Positions 8,114 through 15,951 of a stretch of DNA of 64,000 bases are shown here, one piece after another. The stretch spans positions 629,072 through 693,071 of the forward strand of contig NZ_JBHYRS010000001.1 of the NCBI RefSeq assembly GCF_047974105.1. The letters run 5' to 3'. The position numbers and the translations under genes were made by a program. Under the pieces are notes generated by a model. That model was given only the letters and a program-made list of their open reading frames with translations. It had not been told where the DNA came from and made no database searches. Origin of the DNA: Mitsuokella sp047974105. Lineage in GTDB: Bacteria; Bacillota; Negativicutes; Selenomonadales; Selenomonadaceae. Position 1 is the first letter of the stretch. Each line of letters starts with the position of its first letter.

Positions 8114-8146
8114 AAAAAGCCGCTGCGATAAACGCAGCAGCTTTTT
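8114..8146. terminator. terminator after hcp
   Basis: A 14-bp stem with one mismatch (8114-8127 with 8133-8146) has an ATAAA loop and A5/T5 ends. It separates hcp (ending at 8207) from the upstream region of the Crp/Fnr gene. Confidence 0.85.
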
Positions 8147-8206
8147 GCAGGTGTATGGTGTTATGAGATATGTATGGATTTGAGAGAAGTAAGGAACAAA
8201 CGTCAA

Positions 8207-9847
8207 TCAGCCGATCATCGTCTTGATGTCGCTTTCCACCGTCGTGATGCCGCCGATGCCGAAATTCTCGACGAGAACTTTCGCGACATTCGGGGAAAGG
8301 AAAGCCGGCAGCGTCGGTCCAAGATGGATGTTCTTGACACCGAGGTGCAGCAGAGCCAGGAGGACGATGACAGCCTTCTGCTCGTACCAGGCAATGTTGT
8401 AGACAATCGGCAGTTTGTTGACATCGTCAAGGCCGAAGGCATCCTTGAGTGCGAGGGCAATCAGGGCAAGGCTGTAGGAGTCGTTGCACTGGCCGGCATC
8501 GAGGACGCGCGGAATGCCGCCGATATCGCCGAGTTCCTGCTGGAGTTTGATGTATTTGTATTTTGCGCAGCCAGCCGTCAGGATGATCGTGTCCTTCGGC
8601 AGAGCCTTGGCAAATTCCGTGTAGTATTCACGGCTCTTCATGCGGCCGTCGCAGCCTGCCATGACGACAAACTTCTTGATGGCACCGGCCTTGACAGCCT
8701 CAATGACCTTATCGGCTACAGCCATGACCTGTGCATGAGCGAAACCACCGACAATCTGGCCTTTTTCGAGTTCCGTCGGAGCAGCGCATTGCTTAGCCAT
8801 CTCGATGACAGCACTGAAATCCTTCGTGCCGTCTGCCTTTGCTTCGATATGCGGGCAGCCCGGGAAACCAACGGCACCCGTCGTGAAGACGCGGCTCTTA
8901 TAAGAATCTTTCGGCGGTACGAGGCAGTTCGTCGTCAGGATGACCGGACCGTTGAAAGCCTCGAACTCTTCCTTCTGCTTCCACCATGCATTGCCGTAGT
9001 TGCCAGCGAAGTTCTTGTAATGCTTGAACTTCGGATAGTAATGAGCTGGCAGCATCTCGCCGTGCGTGTAAACATCGACGCCCGTGCCTTCCGTCTGCTC
9101 GAGAAGCATCTCGAGGTCGCGGAGGTCATGACCGGAAATCAGGATGCCCGGGTTCTTGCGGACACCGAGGTCAACCGTCGTGACTTCCGGATTGCCATAG
9201 GCCGTCGTGTTGGCCTTGTCGAGCAGAGCCATGCCGTCAACGCCGAACTTGCCCGTCTCCAGAGCAAGGGCCGTGAGCTGCTCGCCCGTCTGGCTGTCAT
9301 CGAGCAGGCGTGCAAGCGCCGACTGCAGGAACGCATCGATGGCTTCGTTTTCCTGCTTCAGGACATTGGCGTGCTTGACATAAGCAGCGAGGCCCTTGAG
9401 GCCGTACGTGATGAGCTCGCGCAGGCTGCGGATGTCTTCATTCTCCGTAGCGAGGACGCCGACTTTCTTGGCCTTCTCGTCAAAACCATCGCGGCCGTCG
9501 TTGTAGAGAGCTGCTTCCGGCAGATTTTCGCGGCTCGTGAGACCTGCGAGCATTTCCGACTTGACCTGCAGCGTCTTCTCGATGGCTTCGATGATGGCCT
9601 CGCGGTCAAAGTTCGCATTCGTAATCGTGATGAAGAGGTTCTTCGTTACGAGATGGTTGACATCTGCCGATACTTTCTTGCCCTCAGCGCGCAGGCGCGT
9701 CGTGACAGCGGCAAGACCTTTCGTCACATAGATCAGAAGGTCCTGCATGGCAGCGACTTCCGGCTTCTTGCCGCAGACACCGACCTGCGTGCAGCCCTTG
9801 CAGCCTGCTGTTTCCTGGCACTGGAAGCAAAACATCTTATTTTCCAT
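8207..9847 (-). CDS. hcp: hydroxylamine reductase / hybrid cluster protein
   Basis: Hcp carries a conventional Fe-S cluster and a hybrid Fe-S-O cluster. It reduces hydroxylamine in vitro and is chiefly a nitric oxide reductase and nitrosative-stress protein in vivo. The 546-residue protein begins MENKMFCFQCQETAGCKGC, with the N-terminal cluster cysteines spaced C-x2-C-x8-C-x5-C as in strict anaerobes, and keeps the hybrid-cluster segments (for example AGCDGRMKSREYY, AGCAKYKY and DAGQCNDSYS). ATG at 9847 follows AGGAGAG. No hcr reductase gene is adjacent. The gene is transcribed alone, with its own palindromic operator upstream and a terminator downstream. Confidence 0.97.
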   Translation of the reverse strand: MENKMFCFQCQETAGCKGCTQVGVCGKKPEVAAMQDLLIYVTKGLAAVTTRLRAEGKKVSADVNHLVTKNLFITITNANFDREAIIEAIEKTLQVKSEMLAGLTSRENLPEAALYNDGRDGFDEKAKKVGVLATENEDIRSLRELITYGLKGLAAYVKHANVLKQENEAIDAFLQSALARLLDDSQTGEQLTALALETGKFGVDGMALLDKANTTAYGNPEVTTVDLGVRKNPGILISGHDLRDLEMLLEQTEGTGVDVYTHGEMLPAHYYPKFKHYKNFAGNYGNAWWKQKEEFEAFNGPVILTTNCLVPPKDSYKSRVFTTGAVGFPGCPHIEAKADGTKDFSAVIEMAKQCAAPTELEKGQIVGGFAHAQVMAVADKVIEAVKAGAIKKFVVMAGCDGRMKSREYYTEFAKALPKDTIILTAGCAKYKYIKLQQELGDIGGIPRVLDAGQCNDSYSLALIALALKDAFGLDDVNKLPIVYNIAWYEQKAVIVLLALLHLGVKNIHLGPTLPAFLSPNVAKVLVENFGIGGITTVESDIKTMIG

Positions 9848-9906
9848 CGTAAGCTCTCCTTTTATATAACATAGAACACATAAGTTTTTCTTGATTCATT
9901 GTCTAT

Positions 9907-9949
9907 ATCATAGCAGGATATAGGCCGTCATTCTGTAACGATTGTTACA
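9907..9949 (-). promoter_or_regulatory. hcp promoter with -41.5 palindrome
   Basis: On the minus strand TATGAT at 9912-9907 is a good -10 box (start near 9900). The perfect palindrome TGTAAC-GATT-GTTACA at 9934-9949 is centred at 9941.5, again -41.5. Its inner arms GTAAC/GTTAC differ from the GTTGC/GCAAC arms at nrfHA and ccm but fit a shared GTWRC-N4-GYWAC pattern. It resembles the Fnr-like sites proposed for HcpR regulators. A second small palindrome (CTGTTACAG) is at 9956-9964. Confidence 0.7.
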
Positions 9950-10033
9950 AACCGACTGTTACAGCAGAATTTCCAAACAAAAAAGCTTTGCCAAAAACTA
10001 CGAAGTCTGACAAAGCCTTTCAATTCCTAAGAA

Positions 10034-10110
10034 TGGTGCGATTGGTGAGAGTCGAACTCACGACCTGCCGCTTAGGAGGCGGACGCTCTATCCAACTGAG
10101 CTACAACCGC
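10034..10110 (-). tRNA. tRNA-Arg (CCT)
   Basis: A complete 77-nt cloverleaf on the minus strand: acceptor GCGGTTG/CAATCGC, D-arm GCTC/GAGC, anticodon loop CTCCTAA giving CCT (reads AGG), T-arm GTGAG-TTCGACT-CTCAC, and an encoded CCA end. The base pair at 27-43 is a T-C mismatch. Confidence 0.95.
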
Positions 10111-10171
10111 ACAACAAGTTTATTGTAGCAGACAGGCGCGGAATGTGCAAGTCATGTGTGTACGCAGAAGC

Positions 10172-13096
10172 TCAATTCCTCCGGCGGCGCTTTTGACGGC
10201 GTTCCGTCTTTTGCTGCTGATGCAGGCGGTCCTGTGCAATATGATAGATGTTTTCGGTCGAGACACCCTTTTCCCTTGAATGCGCAATCGCATACCGGAA
10301 GACCAGTGTCACTGGATTGCCGGCAATCTCATGAATGGCATTGAGTGCCCGCAGAACATCAGAAGCACGTTTTCTCGCTTCATCTTCATCCTTATCGTAG
10401 GCCAGCAGGGCAAATGTTGCCTGGCCCGTGCGCGCAATTGTCGCCCTGCGGCCAGCCACCTTCCGGATTTCATCGGCTTCGCGCTGCAGGAGCTGCCGCG
10501 CGATATCCATGCCATAGGCACTGACCACCGAATCATAGGAGGCATTTTCAATGAGCAGCACGCTGTACTGGCGTTTCTGCAGGGTCCGCTGCTCATCATA
10601 GCTGAACATCGCATCGGCCCAGCCGCGCGCATTCATAAGGCCCGTCACGGGGTCGTCATAAGACGTTTCCGAAATATCCCGAATGCGTTTTCTCATCTTA
10701 TCGGCATCGAAGAACACGCCCATGAGCCCGACAATCCTGCCCTGATTGTAAAGCGGCCATTTATAGCAGGTAATGTGATGCAGGACACCTCGAATGATGC
10801 ACTGCCCCGGCTGATTTTGAATCACTCTGCCCTTCTGCAGGACCTCGAGCTCGGCATCGCGGTAAGGCCCATCGTCAACGTGCCAGCCCATATCTTCATC
10901 CGTCCTGCCGAGTACGTCCTGCGCAGAATCAAAGCCATAATACCGCAGGAACGAATGCGAGACGCCGAGGAAACGGCGCTTTGTATCCTTCCAGAAATAA
11001 CAGAACTCCGAATTTCGCTGCTGACTGTCCCAAAGCATGGCCTTATAGGCATCGTTTAACTGTCCCGGTGCGAGAGACAGATGCGTCCCCTTCTGCGCTG
11101 CATCGCTTTTAACCATGGACTGTACCATAAAGGCGATATTATCTGCCCGGTCATCAAACGAGCGCGCAGTATAGGCCACCTTCCTGCTCCCCGCCTCCGG
11201 AATCAGCAGAATCGAACACCCCATCCAATTGTAGCTGCCGTGCCGGTCTTTCAGGCGCAGGCAGCAGTTCAGGATGCCATCGGGGCTGTCATGCAGGCGC
11301 TGAAGAATGGTTTCCGGCGCGACATAACGCTGGTATGCCTCAAGGTCATCTTCATAAACGAGGGCCCTGCCGTATGCTTCTGTCATCTTCCGAATACCAT
11401 TTTCGCATCCCTGTTCCAGCAGATTAAATGCAGACTTCTCGCGAATCTGATTCACCGTATCCGCGTCAAAGTCGACGATGTAAATGCTGTCAAACATCAT
11501 ATAAAGATAACGCAGATTGTCATCGAACTTCTGATTTTCCATATGACTGCTGTCCTGCGTGATATTCCAGGAACTCATACAGAACAGAGTATGGCCGTCC
11601 GTATGTGCAACAACATGCATGACAGTGCGGATATAATTGTTGGCAATCGTACAGAAGTACGTCTCGCGCCTGCCGCTTTCTTCTGTGGCATGAACGAGAC
11701 TGCGGATATCCCGGTACAGCGGAGCATTTACATTGTCATTGAAGCTTGCTTCGATATCCCGAACAGTATAATGGATGCTTTTTACCTGTTCCCGGTAACC
11801 TGCATTCGTGTAAAGGAAATGGAACTTGCCTCCTGCAAATTCCAGCAGAGTCAGTGGCTCATCCGTCTCGTGAATCGCGCTGGCCGCCATATCGTAATAA
11901 TGATGCCAGAGTCTTGTCTCGATCCCTGCTCCAGCCGCTTTCATATGAGAAAAAGCTCCCTCAAGCGGCTGCGGCTTGCCAAAGAAATAGCCCTGCAGTC
12001 TGCCGCAGCCAATCGAGGCCAGAAAATCGGCCTGCTCGGAGGTCTCCACACCTTCCATGAGCGTCTTAATGCCGAGTTTCTTCGCCATGCTGATGGTCGA
12101 AGCGATGATTTGGCGCGATTTTTCGGTAAACGTGCGCAAAAAGCCCATATCGAGCTTGATGAGGTCGCAGTTGACATCCTTCAGGAGATTCAGCGAAGAA
12201 TACCCGCTGCCAAAATCATCAATCCAGACTTCATAGCCCTCATCGCGCAGACGGTCCATCGTCGCACGGATATGGCCGGGATCCTCTGCCACGACGCTTT
12301 CCGTAACTTCGATATGTAAGAGATCGCGCGGCAGGCGGAATTCCGTCATCGTGCTCTCAATCATGTCAAAGACATCGAGCAGCATGAAGTCAACGCGCGA
12401 AAGATTGAACGAGACCGGCACCGTAGGCAGTCCTTTATCCATACGCGACCGTATCGTCCGGCAGGTTTCCTTCAATATATAAGTATCGAGCTTGTGAATC
12501 TGACGTGTCTGTTCCAGTGCCGGAATAAACATGCCGGGTGACAGAAAGCCGATTTTCGGGTCGATCCAGCGTGACAGCACCTCAAAGCCGCAAAGGTCCC
12601 CCGTCAGTGTGCGGACGACCGGTTGATAGTAAAGATGAATCCAGCCGCGGCTTAAAGCCGTATCGATATTTTCAATAACGTACTCGCGGATATCCTTATC
12701 GATCTGATAGTCCGACGCCCTGTTGCCCGTTTCGAGCATCAGGCAGTAGAGAAGGTCCCCTTCCTCAAGGGAATGAACCACGCAGCCGGAAATATCCACA
12801 TAGCGGGGCCTGCCCGTATGCGTGACAATGCGGGCACAGATATGCTCAAAACGTGTGCCCTTCGCAGAGAGCTGCCGCTCGATCTGACTATGAACCTGTT
12901 TGATGTCTTCCGGCATCAGCATGTTTTCCACATTATTCTGGATGTGGACAGTCAGTTCACCAAAATCATGGCAGTCAAAAAGACGCAGGACTTCTGCATT
13001 GGCAAAAAGAAGCCTGCGCGGCCTGCTGAGCGTGCAGACGTAGAAGCCCCCCGGAAATTCATTTGGCAAATTAACCGGCTGATAATTTTTTTGCAT
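10172..13096 (-). CDS. PAS-EAL protein with C-terminal degenerate GGDEF domain
   Basis: A 974-residue soluble signalling protein, probably a cyclic di-GMP phosphodiesterase. An N-terminal PAS-like sensor (about 10-130) is followed by an EAL domain (about 155-390) with the catalytic Glu in FEVLSRW (EVL instead of EAL), NLS, EVTES, DDFGSGYSSL, KLD, EGVET and QGYFFGKP, so it is probably active. Further PAS/GAF-like regions fill 400-800. The last 170 residues look like a GGDEF fold, but the active-site loop reads ARTGQATFALL, so cyclase activity is not expected. Placing EAL before GGDEF is the reverse of the common order. ATG at 13096 has GAGGAAA upstream. There is no membrane segment. Confidence 0.85.
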   Translation of the reverse strand: MQKNYQPVNLPNEFPGGFYVCTLSRPRRLLFANAEVLRLFDCHDFGELTVHIQNNVENMLMPEDIKQVHSQIERQLSAKGTRFEHICARIVTHTGRPRYVDISGCVVHSLEEGDLLYCLMLETGNRASDYQIDKDIREYVIENIDTALSRGWIHLYYQPVVRTLTGDLCGFEVLSRWIDPKIGFLSPGMFIPALEQTRQIHKLDTYILKETCRTIRSRMDKGLPTVPVSFNLSRVDFMLLDVFDMIESTMTEFRLPRDLLHIEVTESVVAEDPGHIRATMDRLRDEGYEVWIDDFGSGYSSLNLLKDVNCDLIKLDMGFLRTFTEKSRQIIASTISMAKKLGIKTLMEGVETSEQADFLASIGCGRLQGYFFGKPQPLEGAFSHMKAAGAGIETRLWHHYYDMAASAIHETDEPLTLLEFAGGKFHFLYTNAGYREQVKSIHYTVRDIEASFNDNVNAPLYRDIRSLVHATEESGRRETYFCTIANNYIRTVMHVVAHTDGHTLFCMSSWNITQDSSHMENQKFDDNLRYLYMMFDSIYIVDFDADTVNQIREKSAFNLLEQGCENGIRKMTEAYGRALVYEDDLEAYQRYVAPETILQRLHDSPDGILNCCLRLKDRHGSYNWMGCSILLIPEAGSRKVAYTARSFDDRADNIAFMVQSMVKSDAAQKGTHLSLAPGQLNDAYKAMLWDSQQRNSEFCYFWKDTKRRFLGVSHSFLRYYGFDSAQDVLGRTDEDMGWHVDDGPYRDAELEVLQKGRVIQNQPGQCIIRGVLHHITCYKWPLYNQGRIVGLMGVFFDADKMRKRIRDISETSYDDPVTGLMNARGWADAMFSYDEQRTLQKRQYSVLLIENASYDSVVSAYGMDIARQLLQREADEIRKVAGRRATIARTGQATFALLAYDKDEDEARKRASDVLRALNAIHEIAGNPVTLVFRYAIAHSREKGVSTENIYHIAQDRLHQQQKTERRQKRRRRN

Positions 13097-13215
13097 GCAA
13101 TTGTTTCCTCATAAGACGTTTTTCGTCTAGAACATTTCGCTTTATTTCATATCTTTATTTTATCACACTCATGCTCAAAAAACATATACAGGCAAAATTA
13201 ATTTTCCATACGAAA

Positions 13216-13989
13216 TTAATCTGCTCCCCCCTGCTCGACCTGACGAATCTCTTCTTTGGAAGCATTCTCAAGGTCCGCGTGCTGAAAAGCCTGATTGCTC
13301 GGCAAATCGAGGATAAAGCGGTCCGTCTTATTGAGCGTAGCCGTGCCGTGTACCATATCGACGTCAAAGACATGGCCGCCAAATGTGCGCGCATCGTTGA
13401 TAAAATGGAAATGCCAGCCCGGCGTATTGACACCATCCATGAATTTTGGGAAATAGAAACAAACGAGCGAACCATCGACATTTTCAAAGGCAAAGCGCCG
13501 TTCATCCGTCTCAAGCACCTTGGCAAACGGCTTGTACGGTTCATGCTGATAAAGTTCTGTGCGCGCTGCCACGCGGTTGAAACGCCCATCAATGCGCACA
13601 ACGTACATACTGTTCGGTCCTAAAAGGTCAATGCTGTCATCAAGTGCTGCGCGCAAATCCGCAATTGACGCCATCTCGCCAAATTTTATCGTATGGCCCT
13701 CCTCAAGATACGCAATGCTGGCAAACGACGTCGTGTCAAGGGGCTGTGCCTCAATGACCGAACCGTCTGCCAGAATGCGGTAGCAGTGGCCGTCAATGAC
13801 GATGAGCTCACCGGCTACGGCATGAAAGGTCCCGATGCCCGTATCCCCGTGTTTCAAGAAGTCTTCGATGTAAAGGCAGCCATAATAATTGCCGAGAATC
13901 AGGGACTGCAGGGTTGAAATCTGGTAAACAGGGTCGCGTTTTTCTTTGATGCCGCTGATGTCGCGCGGACGCAGGACAGGATTTGTCAT
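13216..13989 (-). CDS. budA: alpha-acetolactate decarboxylase
   Basis: The enzyme converts 2-acetolactate to acetoin, diverting pyruvate carbon into neutral products. The 257-residue protein matches the family throughout, including YQISTLQSLILGNYYG near the N-terminus, the conserved GEMASIADL segment, and the zinc-site region GVNTPGWHFHFINDARTFGGHV near 190-211 with its histidines. The start at 13989 has AAGGAG upstream. No acetolactate synthase gene is adjacent. Confidence 0.95.
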   Translation of the reverse strand: MTNPVLRPRDISGIKEKRDPVYQISTLQSLILGNYYGCLYIEDFLKHGDTGIGTFHAVAGELIVIDGHCYRILADGSVIEAQPLDTTSFASIAYLEEGHTIKFGEMASIADLRAALDDSIDLLGPNSMYVVRIDGRFNRVAARTELYQHEPYKPFAKVLETDERRFAFENVDGSLVCFYFPKFMDGVNTPGWHFHFINDARTFGGHVFDVDMVHGTATLNKTDRFILDLPSNQAFQHADLENASKEEIRQVEQGGAD

Positions 13990-14129
13990 ATAGTCTCCTT
14001 ATATCATATATAAATATTTATAATATTTTTCTTTATTACAGGTAAAATGAATACAATTTCGTTATGACCATTATATCATAGCCGCGCGCAGACTTTCTAT
14101 GATATGCGTCCGCCTGCAAAAGATTCCCG

Positions 14130-14157
14130 AAAAAAATCTGCCGCCAAAAGCGGCAGA
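14130..14157 (-). terminator. terminator after fructosamine kinase family gene
   Basis: An 8-bp perfect stem TCTGCCGC/GCGGCAGA (14137-14144 with 14150-14157) has a CAAAA loop and is followed on the minus strand by a run of T (14136-14130). Confidence 0.85.
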
Positions 14158-14188
14158 CTGCCCGTCAAACACTTTTCAAAACTCAGGG

Positions 14189-15073
14189 TCATCCCGCATA
14201 ATGACGGATGATGCGCGTAACGGCACCGAGATAGGCGCGGCCGAAAAGATGAAGATGATTTAGGAGATGATACAGATTGTAAAGGTCCAGGCGCTCACCA
14301 AAGCCGGCTTCAAGAGGTGCCGCTTCGTTGTAGGCATCGTAGAATTCCGGCTCGAAGCCGCCAAAAAGCCGCGTGAGCGCGATGTCGAACTCACGGTTGC
14401 CGACGCAGACGGCGGGGTCGATGAGCACAGCCTCGCCGTCGCTGCCCAGCATGACATTGCCGCACCAAAGGTCGCCATGAAGAAGAGACGGGTACTCCGG
14501 CTCCACAAAATAATCCTCAAGATGGTCGAGAAGGTGTCTTGCCCGCCGGCGGTCGTCAGGCGTAAAGTAGGATTTTGTCAGCTGCAGCCGCGGCAAAAGG
14601 CGCTGCGTGCGGAAAAAATCCACCCAGCTGTCATTGACCTGATTCTTCTGGCGGATGGAACCGCTGTAATTGTTCTCGTAAAAGCCAAAGCGCCTGCCCT
14701 TTGTCAAAGACGTCGTATCGGCCTGATGCATGGCCGCGAGCATATGGCCGAGATTTTCCCAGTAATCACGCCGTGGGCGCGACGGACGCACATAGGTCAG
14801 CAGCAAAAAGGATTTGCCGTCGGGATTTTTGCCATAGGCGAGGACCTCCGGCGTCCTTGCCCCGGCTTCTTTCATCGCTTTGAGACCATCTGCTTCCACG
14901 GCAAAAAAATCATCGGCCACATTTTTATGGCATTTCATGAAAAGGTCCTGTCCGCTACGTAATACCAGATGATAGGCTTCATTAATATCTCCGCCCGAGA
15001 CCGGCTCTTCTGCCACGATATCTGCCTCGCTGCCAAATAAACGCGTCAGGCAGCTCATCAAATCTTCCTGCAT
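14189..15073 (-). CDS. fructosamine kinase family protein
   Basis: A 294-residue protein of the fructosamine/ketosamine-3-kinase (APH-like) family, which phosphorylates sugar adducts on amines so that glycated products break down. Visible motifs are the ATP-site segment VSGGDINEAYHLVL, the lysine in LFMKCH, the catalytic loop LLHGDLWCGNVM and the metal site VLIDPAVCVGNREFDIA. ATG at 15073 has AAGGGA at a good distance. A GTG eight codons upstream is less likely. It stands alone with its own terminator. Confidence 0.9.
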   Translation of the reverse strand: MQEDLMSCLTRLFGSEADIVAEEPVSGGDINEAYHLVLRSGQDLFMKCHKNVADDFFAVEADGLKAMKEAGARTPEVLAYGKNPDGKSFLLLTYVRPSRPRRDYWENLGHMLAAMHQADTTSLTKGRRFGFYENNYSGSIRQKNQVNDSWVDFFRTQRLLPRLQLTKSYFTPDDRRRARHLLDHLEDYFVEPEYPSLLHGDLWCGNVMLGSDGEAVLIDPAVCVGNREFDIALTRLFGGFEPEFYDAYNEAAPLEAGFGERLDLYNLYHLLNHLHLFGRAYLGAVTRIIRHYAG

Positions 15074-15154
15074 AAAAACATCCCTTTTCCAGAACACAAA
15101 AATCTGCCTTTGCTTTTATCATACTTCAAACAGCATCCGGCAACAAGGAAAAGA

Positions 15155-15184
15155 TTGGCATATCGCCCCTGCCTGCTGTAAAAT
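15155..15184 (+). promoter_or_regulatory. promoter of the secreted protein gene
   Basis: TTGGCA (15155-15160) and TAAAAT (15179-15184) are spaced 18 bp apart, ahead of a GAGGAG ribosome binding site and ATG 15219. Confidence 0.5.
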
Positions 15185-15218
15185 AAAGGAAAATGAAAAC
15201 CTTACGAGGAGAATCATC

Positions 15219-15812
15219 ATGAAAAAAATCTTACTCTCTTTAACGGCAGCTCTTTGCCTGAGCCTTACAGGCATCACTCCTGCACCATCTGTCAGTGCCG
15301 CTGCAGCAGAAGGCAGCATCACGGGAGCAGTCTACACGCATGGCTCCGAGCGCGGCATGAAGATTGCCTCAAATCCCGATGCCTCTGCCGGCGGCATCAG
15401 CTGGGACCTCGCCGCCCCCAAGCGGAAATTTCACGATAAAGAGGCCGACGTCTGGCTGATTGGCAGGGATTTCACCTATGATAAACTGAGTGAACAGGAA
15501 ATAAAAGACTGGTACCGCCATAATACGGTACCAAAGGATGCCCCCGTGTACCATACGGAGACAGACAAAAAAACGGGGGAATATGCTTTTCAGAATATCC
15601 CCGAAGGCACGTATTTCCTCGTCATCCTCGACAGTTACGGCCGCGATTCCGCCCAAAACCTCACGGAGCTCGACGACAAGCAGCAGCTCATGAAAAAACT
15701 CCCCGACTGGGATTCCTTCGAGCTCTTCAACGTCGGGCCGCGCAGCTGCCTTGTGCAGATGGTCACGGTCAAAGCCGGTGAAACCATCCATATCAAGCCC
15801 GGCGTCCTTTAA
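15219..15812 (+). CDS. secreted protein with carboxypeptidase-regulatory-like domain
   Basis: A 197-residue protein with a clear signal peptide (MKKILLSLTAALCLSLTGI..., cleavage probably after VSA near residue 27). The segment KKTGEYAFQNIPEGTYFLVIL is typical of the beta-sandwich, transthyretin-like regulatory domains found in many exported proteins. No catalytic motif is visible. It is divergent from the fructosamine kinase family gene and followed by an EAL protein gene with its own promoter. Its function is unknown. Confidence 0.75.
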   Translation: MKKILLSLTAALCLSLTGITPAPSVSAAAAEGSITGAVYTHGSERGMKIASNPDASAGGISWDLAAPKRKFHDKEADVWLIGRDFTYDKLSEQEIKDWYRHNTVPKDAPVYHTETDKKTGEYAFQNIPEGTYFLVILDSYGRDSAQNLTELDDKQQLMKKLPDWDSFELFNVGPRSCLVQMVTVKAGETIHIKPGVL

Positions 15813-15855
15813 AATTCATTTATGCATTTTATGCTTATATTCATGCATGCCTGCA

Positions 15856-15885
15856 TTGTCTTTTGAAAAGCCCCTATGCTATAAT
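15856..15885 (+). promoter_or_regulatory. promoter of the periplasmic-sensor EAL gene
   Basis: TTGTCT (15856-15861) and TATAAT (15880-15885) are spaced 18 bp apart, about 65 bases upstream of the TTG start at 15952. Confidence 0.55.
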
Positions 15886-15951
15886 ATCAGTATGTTTTAG
15901 CACAAGCGATAATCTGACAAATTATTTCGTCAGAAAGGGGTCAAAAATATT

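Noticed and set aside
8174..9874. 566-codon open frame on the plus strand opposite hcp
   Set aside because: A mirror of hcp codons with no family resemblance and no ribosome binding site.
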